Positions 52,454 through 60,657 of a stretch of DNA of 64,000 nt are shown here, in pieces. The stretch comes from an uncultured Kordia sp. (GTDB lineage: Bacteria; Bacteroidota; Bacteroidia; Flavobacteriales; Flavobacteriaceae), in assembly GCF_947489565.1 (NCBI RefSeq), contig NZ_CANLEA010000013.1:124001-188000 (forward strand). The letters are read 5' to 3'. Within the stretch, counting starts at the first letter, position 1. Each line of letters starts with the position of its first letter. Position numbers and translations under genes: made by a program. The notes beneath the pieces were generated by a model. The model ran no database searches. It saw only the letters and a list, made by a program, of their open reading frames with translations, and was not told the origin of the DNA.

Positions 52454-53722
52454 ATGTCTTATTCCCAAAGCCTTTTAGAATTTATTGATCAAAGTTCAAC
52501 GGCATTCCATGCTGTAGAAAATTTAAAAAATGAATTATTTAAACAAAATTATACAGAATTAAAGGAAGAAGCCAATTGGTCGTTAGAAAAAGGAGGGAAG
52601 TATTTTGTAACAAGAGCAGAAGGATCAATTATCATATTCAAAACACCTAAGAAATGGACAAGTGATTATGCTTTTTCTATTATTGGAGCACATACTGATT
52701 CACCATGTCTCAGAATAAAAAATAATCCTATTTCAACAAAAGAAGGCTATCAATTATTAAATATTGAAATATATGGTGGTGTATTATTAACGAGTTGGTT
52801 TGACAAAGACCTGTATTTTGGTGGTCGAATAATTATTGAAACTGAAAATGGTCAATTAGAACAAAAAATAATAAAAATAGAAAAAAGGCTACGCATACCT
52901 CGCTTGGCAATACATTTAGATAGAGAAGTAAATAAGGAAGGATTTAAACCAAACCCGCAAGAGCATATGTTTCCTGTTATTGGGCTTTATAAAGACCTAC
53001 AATTTGAAGATTGGATTAAAAAAGAAACAGGACTTTCTGGAACTATACTTAGTTGGGATTTATTTCTGTTTGATGCTGAAAAATCGAGTTTAGGAGGTAT
53101 TCATAAAGAGTTCATTTTTGCGCCTAGGTTAGATAATTTAGCCAGTGTTCATGCATCATTTGAGGCTTTAAAAACAGCTGATTCTGAAAATAACAACATC
53201 CAAATGGCTGTATACTTCCAGCATGAAGAAATTGGTTCAGAATCTCAAAACGGAGCTAATTCTAACTTTTTGGAAGCTACTTTAAAACGTATTCATGGTC
53301 ATATTTCTTCAAAAGAAGAAACTTATTTTCAAACCGTTGCACGTTCATTTTTTATATCAGCAGATATGGCACATGCGGTACATCCTAGTTATTCTGAAAA
53401 GCATGACGCCAATCACAAACCACACATTGGTGCTGGACCCGTCATAAAAAGTAATGCTAACATGCGTTATGCAACCGATGCTTTTTCGATAGCCAAATTT
53501 AAGCAATGGTGTAACAAAGCAAATATTCCTTTTCAAGATTTTTGTAGCCGTAATGATATTGGCTGTGGCTCTACCATTGGACCTATGACTGCAGCAAAAA
53601 TAGGCATCCCAACGATAGATGTTGGAAACCCAATGTTATCTATGCATAGTATTAGAGAAATGTGCGGTGTGAAAGATCATGATGCTATTATAAAAGTGTT
53701 TACTGAATTTTATAAGAGCTAA
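52454..53722 (+). CDS. M18 family aminopeptidase
   Basis: A 422-residue cytoplasmic metalloaminopeptidase (aspartyl aminopeptidase family). Visible metal and active-site motifs: FSIIGAHTDSPCLRIK (His and Asp), PRLDNLASVHA (bridging Asp), FQHEEIGSES (catalytic Glu pair), SADMAHAVHPSY and PMLSMHSIREMCG (final His). Length matches family members of about 420-480. It removes N-terminal acidic residues from peptides, using two zinc ions. It is a single-gene unit with no operon partners. Confidence 0.95.
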   Translation: MSYSQSLLEFIDQSSTAFHAVENLKNELFKQNYTELKEEANWSLEKGGKYFVTRAEGSIIIFKTPKKWTSDYAFSIIGAHTDSPCLRIKNNPISTKEGYQLLNIEIYGGVLLTSWFDKDLYFGGRIIIETENGQLEQKIIKIEKRLRIPRLAIHLDREVNKEGFKPNPQEHMFPVIGLYKDLQFEDWIKKETGLSGTILSWDLFLFDAEKSSLGGIHKEFIFAPRLDNLASVHASFEALKTADSENNNIQMAVYFQHEEIGSESQNGANSNFLEATLKRIHGHISSKEETYFQTVARSFFISADMAHAVHPSYSEKHDANHKPHIGAGPVIKSNANMRYATDAFSIAKFKQWCNKANIPFQDFCSRNDIGCGSTIGPMTAAKIGIPTIDVGNPMLSMHSIREMCGVKDHDAIIKVFTEFYKS

Positions 53723-54143
53723 AAGTTCGAATACTAATATCAAAGGATTCTTTACAAAAAAATAAAGGATTCAATCATTGTGTCATGTAAGTATCTTTAC
53801 TTATAAAACGACAGAAAGTAATTTTGCATAACGACTTATTATGACTACATATAAAATGTGTTATAATGTTCTCGCGTTATGTTACTTTGCTTAGGCGAAA
53901 AGCAAAGTTTAATCTTCACATTTTTAAAAAGTTATTACCTAAAAGTTTCTTCAAGAAAGGTAATGGAACAATTTTTACACAAGTGACGTAGGAGGGAAGT
54001 GGAATAGTTGTGGAGTGGAATAAATATTACACAAACTGTTTCATATTACGGTTTTCCGTAAAATATTACTTGTTAATTATTCTTATATTTGGAGTTGACC
54101 ATATTGAATGTTTTTCCTGATTGCAATATATATCTAATAAAAT
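53723..54143. other. Intergenic region upstream of the ABC-ATPase operon
   Basis: About 420 bases. It contains the AATTTTGCATAACGAC copy (53820-53835) also found at 59534, a perfect 9-bp hairpin at 53884-53908 (ACTTTGCTT/AAGCAAAGT), and the TTACGG-TTTT-CCGTAA hairpin at 54046-54061, whose core recurs at 30263. No open frame was seen. It may mark the left border of an inserted module. Confidence 0.5.
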
Positions 54144-55364
54144 ATGATAAAAATAATACACGAAAATCCTGAAAAGGTAAATACTATAGTAATATTTATA
54201 CATGGATTTATTGGTGGCGAAGAAACTTGGGTAAAAGAAAATGGAAGTAAGCCTTTAATAGACTATGTTTTTACAGATGGTCTTGAGAAAAAAGTAGATA
54301 TTGGTCTATTTTTATATCATACAAAACTCTTAGAGTTTTTTCCTAAAATTAGCAGAATAGCAAAATTTCTTGAGAAAAAAAAAGCAACAAAGAACTTACC
54401 AATTGAGAGTTTAAGTGATCTATTATCTACACAGTTAAAATATAGGTGTACTAATTATGAAAATATAATACTTATTGGTCATAGTATGGGCGGATTAATA
54501 GCTAAAAGATTTATTTTAAACGATATTAAACAACATTCTTCCTCAAAAGTTAAATTATATATATCATTAGCTACACCACATTCTGGTTCTGATTTAGCTA
54601 CTTATGGTAAAAATATAATATCTAATTGCCAAGTAAAGGATTTAGCACCGTTAAGTAATAACATTAATAGCTTAAATCAAGAATGGGTTCAATGTAAATC
54701 ACTACCACAAAGGTTTTATGCACAAGGATTAAGTGATGATATTGTACCGAAAATCTCAGGAGTATCATTTGATAGAGATAAAATAGAACCAATCTATTCA
54801 GACGATGACCATTTTACTATAATTATACCTGATAATGAAGACGATGTAATTGTACACGCACTTAGAAAAGAGTTAGGAGATTTTATAAAGAATAAAGAAA
54901 TTCAAGAAATAGAAAATAAAGAAACGTTTGTAGACGAAGGTCAATACGATGAAGAAAAGTTTGTTTTAAAATTATTAATGGCCGATGTCCACGATAATTT
55001 AGTAGGAAATTCTAAACAAGCTTTTTATAGTGCAGAATTCACAGTTAGAAAATTAAATAGGTTAGGAGTTGATGTAAAAGAGTTAACTTCTCTTTATGAG
55101 AAGGTTAAAGAATTATTTATGTTAGAATTTGGAGATTTATTAAACGGAACTCATAAAAATTCTGATGCGTTAGTTACGGCTATTCATAGAAAAATAATAA
55201 ACGAGGATAAAAATCATTTGAAATCATTATATACTTCACTTCAATCATTTCAAAAATTTGGAATGCTACAGCAATTAGCTTCCATAGATGATGATATTTG
55301 GTGGGCAAAAGATAATAATATAAGTTCTTTGGAAGAATTTGAAATACAAATTAAGCAAAAATAA
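54144..55364 (+). CDS. Alpha/beta hydrolase with helical C-terminal domain (ABC-3C effector-like)
   Basis: A 406-residue protein. Residues 1-240 form a lipase/PGAP1-like alpha/beta hydrolase: IFIHGFIGGEETWV (oxyanion loop), LIGHSMGGLIAKRF with nucleophile Ser114, YISLATPHSGSDLA, a late Asp in QGLSDDIVPK and a candidate His in SDDDHFTI. Residues 275-406 are helical (FVLKLLMADVHDNLVGNSKQ) and recall C-terminal domains of ABC three-component (ABC-3C) effectors. No signal peptide. The next gene starts two bases after the stop. By analogy, the hydrolase would be the toxic effector (lipid or peptide ester cleavage) controlled by the ATPase; this is inferred. Confidence 0.87.
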   Translation: MIKIIHENPEKVNTIVIFIHGFIGGEETWVKENGSKPLIDYVFTDGLEKKVDIGLFLYHTKLLEFFPKISRIAKFLEKKKATKNLPIESLSDLLSTQLKYRCTNYENIILIGHSMGGLIAKRFILNDIKQHSSSKVKLYISLATPHSGSDLATYGKNIISNCQVKDLAPLSNNINSLNQEWVQCKSLPQRFYAQGLSDDIVPKISGVSFDRDKIEPIYSDDDHFTIIIPDNEDDVIVHALRKELGDFIKNKEIQEIENKETFVDEGQYDEEKFVLKLLMADVHDNLVGNSKQAFYSAEFTVRKLNRLGVDVKELTSLYEKVKELFMLEFGDLLNGTHKNSDALVTAIHRKIINEDKNHLKSLYTSLQSFQKFGMLQQLASIDDDIWWAKDNNISSLEEFEIQIKQK

Positions 55365-55366
55365 TA

Positions 55367-55882
55367 GTGACTAAAATACCTATATACATACCAGATTCTG
55401 AGGTTTATTTAAAATTAGGAAAATTGATATTATTATTAAACGAATTATCAACTAATTCAAAAAAAGAACCTATACTTACTTTAGAAAAAATTTCAATTTT
55501 TGAGTTTTTAACAAAACATCCTATGCTTTTAAATAGAATTCTTTATTTGAAGAATAAAGAATTAATTGATTTAAATAATTCCGAGAAATATTCAATTGAA
55601 GCATTATTCTTAGATAGAGGTCCCTTATTTAATTTTTCAACAAATAAAGTATTGCTTAACCTTTTGATAGGATATAAATTCATAAATGTGAAGATTAAAA
55701 AAGATTTTGAAGTAAATTATTTTATAACTCAAAGAGGAATAGAATACGCTCAAAATTTAGATTCCCAATACTTCAAAAGATTGAAGCGTATTTATAAAAA
55801 GATAACTCCTATAAAATCATTAAGCTATTCTAATATTAATAAACTAATTGAACCTTATCTAAATTATGGCATTAAAGATTAA
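55367..55882 (+). CDS. Small middle component of the ABC-ATPase operon
   Basis: A 171-residue protein starting with GTG two bases after the hydrolase stop. It is helical (LKLGKLILLLNELSTNSKKE, then SIFEFLTKHPMLLNRILYLK), with a strand-turn segment (INVKIKKDFEVNYFITQRGIEYAQN) that suggests a winged helix. It resembles the middle components of ABC-3C systems in size, position and fold plan; the specific class cannot be assigned by eye. It overlaps the ATPase gene by 17 bases. Confidence 0.75.
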   Translation: MTKIPIYIPDSEVYLKLGKLILLLNELSTNSKKEPILTLEKISIFEFLTKHPMLLNRILYLKNKELIDLNNSEKYSIEALFLDRGPLFNFSTNKVLLNLLIGYKFINVKIKKDFEVNYFITQRGIEYAQNLDSQYFKRLKRIYKKITPIKSLSYSNINKLIEPYLNYGIKD

Positions 55883-58295
55883 AACACCTAAACTAATTGT
55901 TAGAAACTTAGTTCTTATTGGACATAGAAAAAATTACAAAGTACCTTTTAATAATGGTTTCAATTTAATTTATGGAGATTCAGATACTGGTAAATCAAGT
56001 ATTTTGAATTTAATCAATTATTGCCTAGGTGCTAGCTCAGTCGATTTATATGATGAAATAGAGTTAGCTGGTGATTATTGTTTGTTAGAGGTGTTATTAA
56101 CGGGAGAAAAATATACAATTAAAAGAGATATTTTTAATCCAAAGGCAGAAATTGAAGTTTATAGGTGTTCTTATGATGAAATTGATAATATCTTTCCTAA
56201 ATATTATTCTCCAAATTATAATAAAGTTAGCGAAGATGGTTTTTTTTCAGAGTTCCTTTTATCATCAATGAATATACCAATTACCAAGCTAAAACAATCT
56301 CCAACAAAGGAGGATTCTAAAATGGTAACATTGAGTTTTCGTGATATATTTAGATTTAATTATTTAAATCAAGATAAAGTTGGTAGTAAAAAGTTATTAG
56401 GAGAGAACTTTGCCTATTTGACAAAATTAAAAGAGACATTTAAGTTGATGTATAATGCTCTTGATACTCAAATCTTACAATTAGAAGAGTCAATATCAGA
56501 ACTAGTTAAAGAACGTAATGATTTAAATAAACGAAATATTTCAGTTTCAAGTTTTCTAAAAGAAACTAAAATAGATTCTTTAAAAGTTTTAGAAGAAAGG
56601 AAAGAAGAAAAAGAAGCAGAATACTTATTACTAAAAAGTACTTTAAAGGAAATAGATAAAAGTATCTTATCAGACAGCTCTGAACTTGATGGTTTAAGGA
56701 AAAACATTAGTAATTTAGAAAAGCAATTACTTGATTATATTAATGATCGATCTCTTAAGCAACAAGCTATTAAGCAAAACATAGCCTTGAGAAATGAATA
56801 TGCAAATGATATTAGAAAGATAATTAGTACGATTGAAGTTTTGAAAAAGTTCCCAAAAATAGAGGATAAAGACACTAGTTGTCCTGTATGTGAACAAAAT
56901 ATTAAATTAAGTGTTCTTAAAAAGCAATTTGCAAATACCGATACAGAAACTATAAAATCAGAACTTAATGGATTAAGAAGAAGGCAGAAAGAATTAATAA
57001 AAATCCATACTAATTTAAGAGAAGATATATCTAAATATGACTCAATAATTACTTTAAATACTGAAAATTTAGATGAAATGAGGTTACAATTTGATAATCA
57101 AACTAAAGAAATTGTAACTCCTTTTATTAGTCAAAGAGATACTATATCTTCAAAAATTGGAAGTATAAATAGTGATCTTAAAAATCTTCAACATTTTTAT
57201 AAAATACGCAATCAACAAACTATTATTGATGCTGAGATTGTGACTTTGGATAATAGAATCACAGTATTTAGAGATGATTTAAAAGTATTAAAAGATTCAG
57301 CTCCAAGTTTAGATAGAGTTTTTCTAAAATTAGGAACTACTTTAGAAGAGTTTTTAAAATTTGTCGGAATGAAAAATGTAACTAATATTTCTATTTCATC
57401 TAAAAGTTATCTACCTATAATAAGAAATAGAGATTATGAAAAAATTACTTCTGGTGGAGTGAGAACGCTAAGTTCTGTAGGGTTTTATCTTAGTTTACTT
57501 GAATATGCAATTAGTAATGGTGTTAATTATCCATCGCTTTTAATGATAGATACAATTGCAAAGTATATAGGTAAAACGAAAGAAGCTGATTTATCAAATA
57601 CAAGTATAGAAGAGGATTTAAAAGAAGGAATGAAAGATGCTACTAAATATGAAAATATTTATAATTATTTAATTAATTTAAGCTTGAAGTCATCTGATAG
57701 TTTTCAAATTATTGTTGTTGATAACGATGTTCCAAAAACATTAGAAGAAAAACTAAAACCCTTTATAGCTAAACATTATACAACAACTCCAACAACAATA
57801 AGTGATGAAATTGGATTTATTGACGATGCTTATGAAGTCAATTACACTAGAGATAATAGTGAAGAACTTAATAATAATTTTGATGTGGATTCTTATGATT
57901 TAGACTCTAATTCTCAATTATCAAATTATATAAATATATTAGCTCTAGTTGATTACAATAACTACGAAGAAATCCCAATAATGTCAAATGAAATAATGTT
58001 TTTTACTAATTCAAATTTCAGAAATACCGATGGAAAAGAGATTACTCTTAGGAAGAATTATATTTGGCTTCAAACATTAGATAACAAAAAACTATTTATA
58101 AAGAAATCACTTAATGAAGTCTTAAATGTTTTACCAGAAAATTTTTATTGGTTAAATCGTCAATATATAGTTAATCTAACTTTAATAAGAAGTGTGAGTA
58201 ATAATTTTGTAGTATTTGATGATATAAAAATCAAAATTGAATCTAATTATTTATTGGAATTTCAGCAAGCTTATAAAAACTTTATAAAAAAGTGA
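55866..58295 (+). CDS. Rad50-like ABC ATPase with C-terminal LytTR DNA-binding domain
   Basis: An 809-residue protein. Walker A is GDSDTGKSS (37-45). A coiled-coil arm (about 195-460) is broken by a zinc-hook-like CPVC (339-342). The signature is TSGGVRTLSSVGFYLSLLEY (about 528-547), and LLMID562 is the Walker B; the canonical catalytic Glu after it is not apparent (Thr follows). This is a DUF3732/ABC-3C-type SMC-like ATPase. Residues 705-805 form a LytTR domain: NYIWLQTLDNKKLFIKKSLN and FYWLNRQYIVNLTLIRSV, matching FLRVHRSYIINSQKITSL of the regulator at 24784. The fusion suggests DNA binding or autoregulation by the ATPase. Confidence 0.87.
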   Translation: MALKIKTPKLIVRNLVLIGHRKNYKVPFNNGFNLIYGDSDTGKSSILNLINYCLGASSVDLYDEIELAGDYCLLEVLLTGEKYTIKRDIFNPKAEIEVYRCSYDEIDNIFPKYYSPNYNKVSEDGFFSEFLLSSMNIPITKLKQSPTKEDSKMVTLSFRDIFRFNYLNQDKVGSKKLLGENFAYLTKLKETFKLMYNALDTQILQLEESISELVKERNDLNKRNISVSSFLKETKIDSLKVLEERKEEKEAEYLLLKSTLKEIDKSILSDSSELDGLRKNISNLEKQLLDYINDRSLKQQAIKQNIALRNEYANDIRKIISTIEVLKKFPKIEDKDTSCPVCEQNIKLSVLKKQFANTDTETIKSELNGLRRRQKELIKIHTNLREDISKYDSIITLNTENLDEMRLQFDNQTKEIVTPFISQRDTISSKIGSINSDLKNLQHFYKIRNQQTIIDAEIVTLDNRITVFRDDLKVLKDSAPSLDRVFLKLGTTLEEFLKFVGMKNVTNISISSKSYLPIIRNRDYEKITSGGVRTLSSVGFYLSLLEYAISNGVNYPSLLMIDTIAKYIGKTKEADLSNTSIEEDLKEGMKDATKYENIYNYLINLSLKSSDSFQIIVVDNDVPKTLEEKLKPFIAKHYTTTPTTISDEIGFIDDAYEVNYTRDNSEELNNNFDVDSYDLDSNSQLSNYINILALVDYNNYEEIPIMSNEIMFFTNSNFRNTDGKEITLRKNYIWLQTLDNKKLFIKKSLNEVLNVLPENFYWLNRQYIVNLTLIRSVSNNFVVFDDIKIKIESNYLLEFQQAYKNFIKK

Positions 58296-58407
58296 TTTTA
58301 TTTTTTTGCTATTAAATTATTTGAAATGTTTTACCGAAGAAAATCTTAATTAATACCATAAAATCTTGTCTAAAGTAATAGTATATTTCTTTTGTGAATA
58401 ATTCATC

Positions 58408-58605
58408 TCACTCAAACTTCCCAGTTCCATAATTAACACGTTTCTTAAAATCTATAATTTCATCTTTCAGTTTCTTATTAGCGTTTTCTATGAGTTCATT
58501 TTGAACTTTCATAATGCGTAATAAATCATGAATGGCGTTTAAGTTTTCTAGTTGTGTATAAACTACTTTCTCTAAATCAGCTTTTGTGTATTTTGGAAAT
58601 GGCAT
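58408..58605 (-). CDS. Small coiled-coil protein
   Basis: A 65-residue helical protein (LEKVVYTQLENLNAIHDLLR and NELIENANKKLKDEIIDFKK) with heptad spacing. It has no membrane segment or known motif. It diverges from the HTH gene at 58743 across 137 bases, and a fragment of a second copy lies at 52333-52385, so the family is dispersed. A regulatory partner or antitoxin-like role is possible but unproven. Confidence 0.7.
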   Translation of the reverse strand: MPFPKYTKADLEKVVYTQLENLNAIHDLLRIMKVQNELIENANKKLKDEIIDFKKRVNYGTGKFE

Positions 58606-58742
58606 TGTTCTTGTTTTAAGATTAAATATTCCGATTATCAGAACAAATATATATAAAAACGGATAAAATAAAAATCAATAGTTCATAAAATCGGAATAAT
58701 TTATCTTATTATATAAATTTATGTTCTTAAAATCAAACAATA

Positions 58743-58964
58743 ATGACCGAATTAGGTTTATTCTTATCAAAAAAATCAGTAAATCGTTCCGATGTTGCTA
58801 GAAAAACAGGAATAAGTAAAACTAGACTTAGTGAACTAGCTAACAATCAAAAAACTAAGCTAAGAGCTGATGAATTATATCTAATTGCTTTAGCTATCGA
58901 TGTTGATCCTTGTGATATCTTCAAAGAAATTTGCGCAGACCTTAAATTAAAAGACGAAAATTAG
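58743..58964 (+). CDS. Small XRE-type helix-turn-helix regulator
   Basis: A 73-residue protein that is almost only an HTH domain: VNRSDVARKTGISKTRLSEL is the core, followed by LRADELYLIALAIDVDPCDIF. It is Cro/C1-like in length and pattern. It probably represses its own promoter and the divergent small coiled-coil gene. The DNA after its stop codon is degenerate for about 800 bases. Confidence 0.88.
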   Translation: MTELGLFLSKKSVNRSDVARKTGISKTRLSELANNQKTKLRADELYLIALAIDVDPCDIFKEICADLKLKDEN

Positions 58965-59771
58965 TCCATAAACGCAAGCGCCAAAACGACCTCAGAAAAC
59001 TTTGGTCAAAACAATAGGCGAGTGAGCGTCTATATTCTAGAGATGAAGCAATATTGTTATTGAGAACTCTGTATTTTAATCGAAATCCAAAACAAGCTAA
59101 AGAACTCAAAACGCTTCTAAAATATAGCGAACGAGCCGTAATTGTTTCCAAAGTTTTATGAAGTCTTGATTTTTGTTTCTTTTTATCAAGAAAAAGACAA
59201 AATAAAAAACTACAAAAGGTTCTCATTAAAACTCAAAAGCTATTTAACATAACGAAAATCAAAAAGGTTTTTATGAAAACAAACAGTTAGCATAGTTATA
59301 GAAAATTCTTCGCAGAAAATTTTTATAATTATGCGACAGGCTAACGTAAAGGTTATAAAACTTTTTCTAACGAAATGATTCTAATTTATACAATGTTTGT
59401 GTAGAATTTCTAAAGTAGCTTTTGTGCGGCTGGAAAGCGTTGGAAAATTATTCGCATCATTTTATTTTAAATTAAAGAGCTCATGAATGCTACGCATTTG
59501 TGTTTGAAAAGCAATAAAGCATTTGCGCGCGGCAATTTTGCATAACGACAAATTATGGGACAAATGTCTAACTAAAAAGGTAATCGCTGAGAATAGCGTA
59601 TTTTATTTTTTCTTAACCCAAGTACTAAATATCCTTAATAAACTAGACAGATTCTGGGATATTTAGCATAATGTAGAATTATAGCCTACAAATACATTTG
59701 TACTATAATTTATATTATGTTAAATAGAATATTTCAACAACACTACAACCTTCACCATCAATCCTATATTT
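58965..59771. other. Degenerate intergenic region with repeats
   Basis: About 807 bases. At 59027-59161 the plus strand reads SERLYSRDEAILLLRTLYFN followed by a Lys/Leu-rich stretch to a stop, preceded in frame by a TAG, which suggests a decayed gene. An imperfect inverted repeat lies at 59286-59345 (GTTAGCATAGTTATAGAAAA versus its partner). The direct-repeat copy AATTTTGCATAACGAC is at 59534-59549. A minus-strand open frame at 58942-59226 is probably chance. Confidence 0.5.
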
Positions 59772-60491
59772 CTAGTCCTCTATGGCTTTGAGTTCTTTAC
59801 GATATCCAATTAAATCATTTTTTAAAGCTGTAATGATCTGTCCATAACCATTCACATATAAAAAACGTAACGACGCTATTCTTGCTTTGTGCTGTTTGTT
59901 ATTCGTAAAATAATCCACACAATCGTTTTGACATTTTAAGTTGGTAATGAATTCTGTATACCAATCTTGTGTGCGTTCAATTTCTTTCAAGTTCTCTGTG
60001 ATGGTTGTAAAAATTAGACGCTCTACAGATTTTATTTCTTCCAGGTACATTTTATAAGCAGAATTTAAATCCAACAATTTTTCAGATGCTTTGGTTTCGT
60101 TCAACGTTGCATTGTCAATCATCGTAATGGCGTGTGTATCGATATCCATAGTATTGACTTCAAACAGTAAGGATCCTAAAATATTTCCAAATAAAGGATT
60201 CGAACCATCTTCTGAAGTTTTCAAATAATTCAAATAATTTTGCTGCAACGTATCCAAATTCTTTTGATAAACATTTATAGCTTCAATATCTTTGTCTAAT
60301 TGCTTAATAATGTTTTGTTTAAGCTCTACATTTGCATTATTTAGCTGTTTTCGCTGATTCCAATTGTTAATTCCCACAGCAATCAAAATTCCAATTACAA
60401 CCAAAATAATCTCACCAGAAGCGTATTTAAGGTATTTTTTAAAGTTCTTTCCTCCCATATACTCAAAACGTTGTTTGTTAAATAATCTCAT
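59772..60491 (-). CDS. DUF6090 membrane-anchored protein
   Basis: A 239-residue protein from the ATG at 60489-60491; the longer frame to 60587 runs through a 7-base tandem repeat and is rejected. The opening (FKKYLKYASGEIILVVIGIL then IAVGINNWNQRKQ) is the family hallmark: a basic patch, one membrane segment and an N-N-W-N motif. The rest is a periplasmic helical domain with LKENLKEIERTQDWY-like helices. The family is common in Flavobacteriia and its function is unknown. Cys residues near 170-190 may pair. Confidence 0.88.
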   Translation of the reverse strand: MRLFNKQRFEYMGGKNFKKYLKYASGEIILVVIGILIAVGINNWNQRKQLNNANVELKQNIIKQLDKDIEAINVYQKNLDTLQQNYLNYLKTSEDGSNPLFGNILGSLLFEVNTMDIDTHAITMIDNATLNETKASEKLLDLNSAYKMYLEEIKSVERLIFTTITENLKEIERTQDWYTEFITNLKCQNDCVDYFTNNKQHKARIASLRFLYVNGYGQIITALKNDLIGYRKELKAIED

Positions 60492-60564
60492 AAGCGAAAA
60501 TCTGGTTCTAATATAGTAAATTATGGTGTTAGGTGTTTGGTCTTTGGTCGCTTCGCTGTTAGTC

Positions 60565-60596
60565 AAGCCCCAAGACCCAAGACCCAAGACCCAAAT
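60565..60596. repeat. Short tandem repeat (7-base unit)
   Basis: CCAAGAC is repeated three to four times between the DUF6090 and Bcr/CflA genes. Upstream, TTTGGTCTTTGGTCGCTTCG is partly complementary to it, so the region can fold. Probably a dispersed intergenic repeat. Confidence 0.65.
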
Positions 60597-60645
60597 TTAA
60601 CACAAAGCTTTCATTTTTTAAAACACTTAACTCAACCAGAAGCCG

Positions 60646-60653
60646 TACTTTTG
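60646..60653 (+). promoter_or_regulatory. Likely -7 element of the Bcr/CflA gene, near-leaderless
   Basis: TACTTTTG matches TAnnTTTG and ends four bases before the ATG at 60658. If used, transcription would begin at or near the start codon. Confidence 0.45.
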
Positions 60654-60657
60654 CAAA

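Noticed and set aside
58942-59226. 94-residue minus-strand open frame in the degenerate region
   Set aside because: The Phe/Leu/Arg-rich composition is that of a shadow of AT-rich DNA, and the plus strand of the same bases reads more like a decayed protein.
59286-59345. Integron attC site
   Set aside because: The terminal blocks are in the wrong orientation (GTTAG first, CTAAC last), and no integrase gene is in the window.
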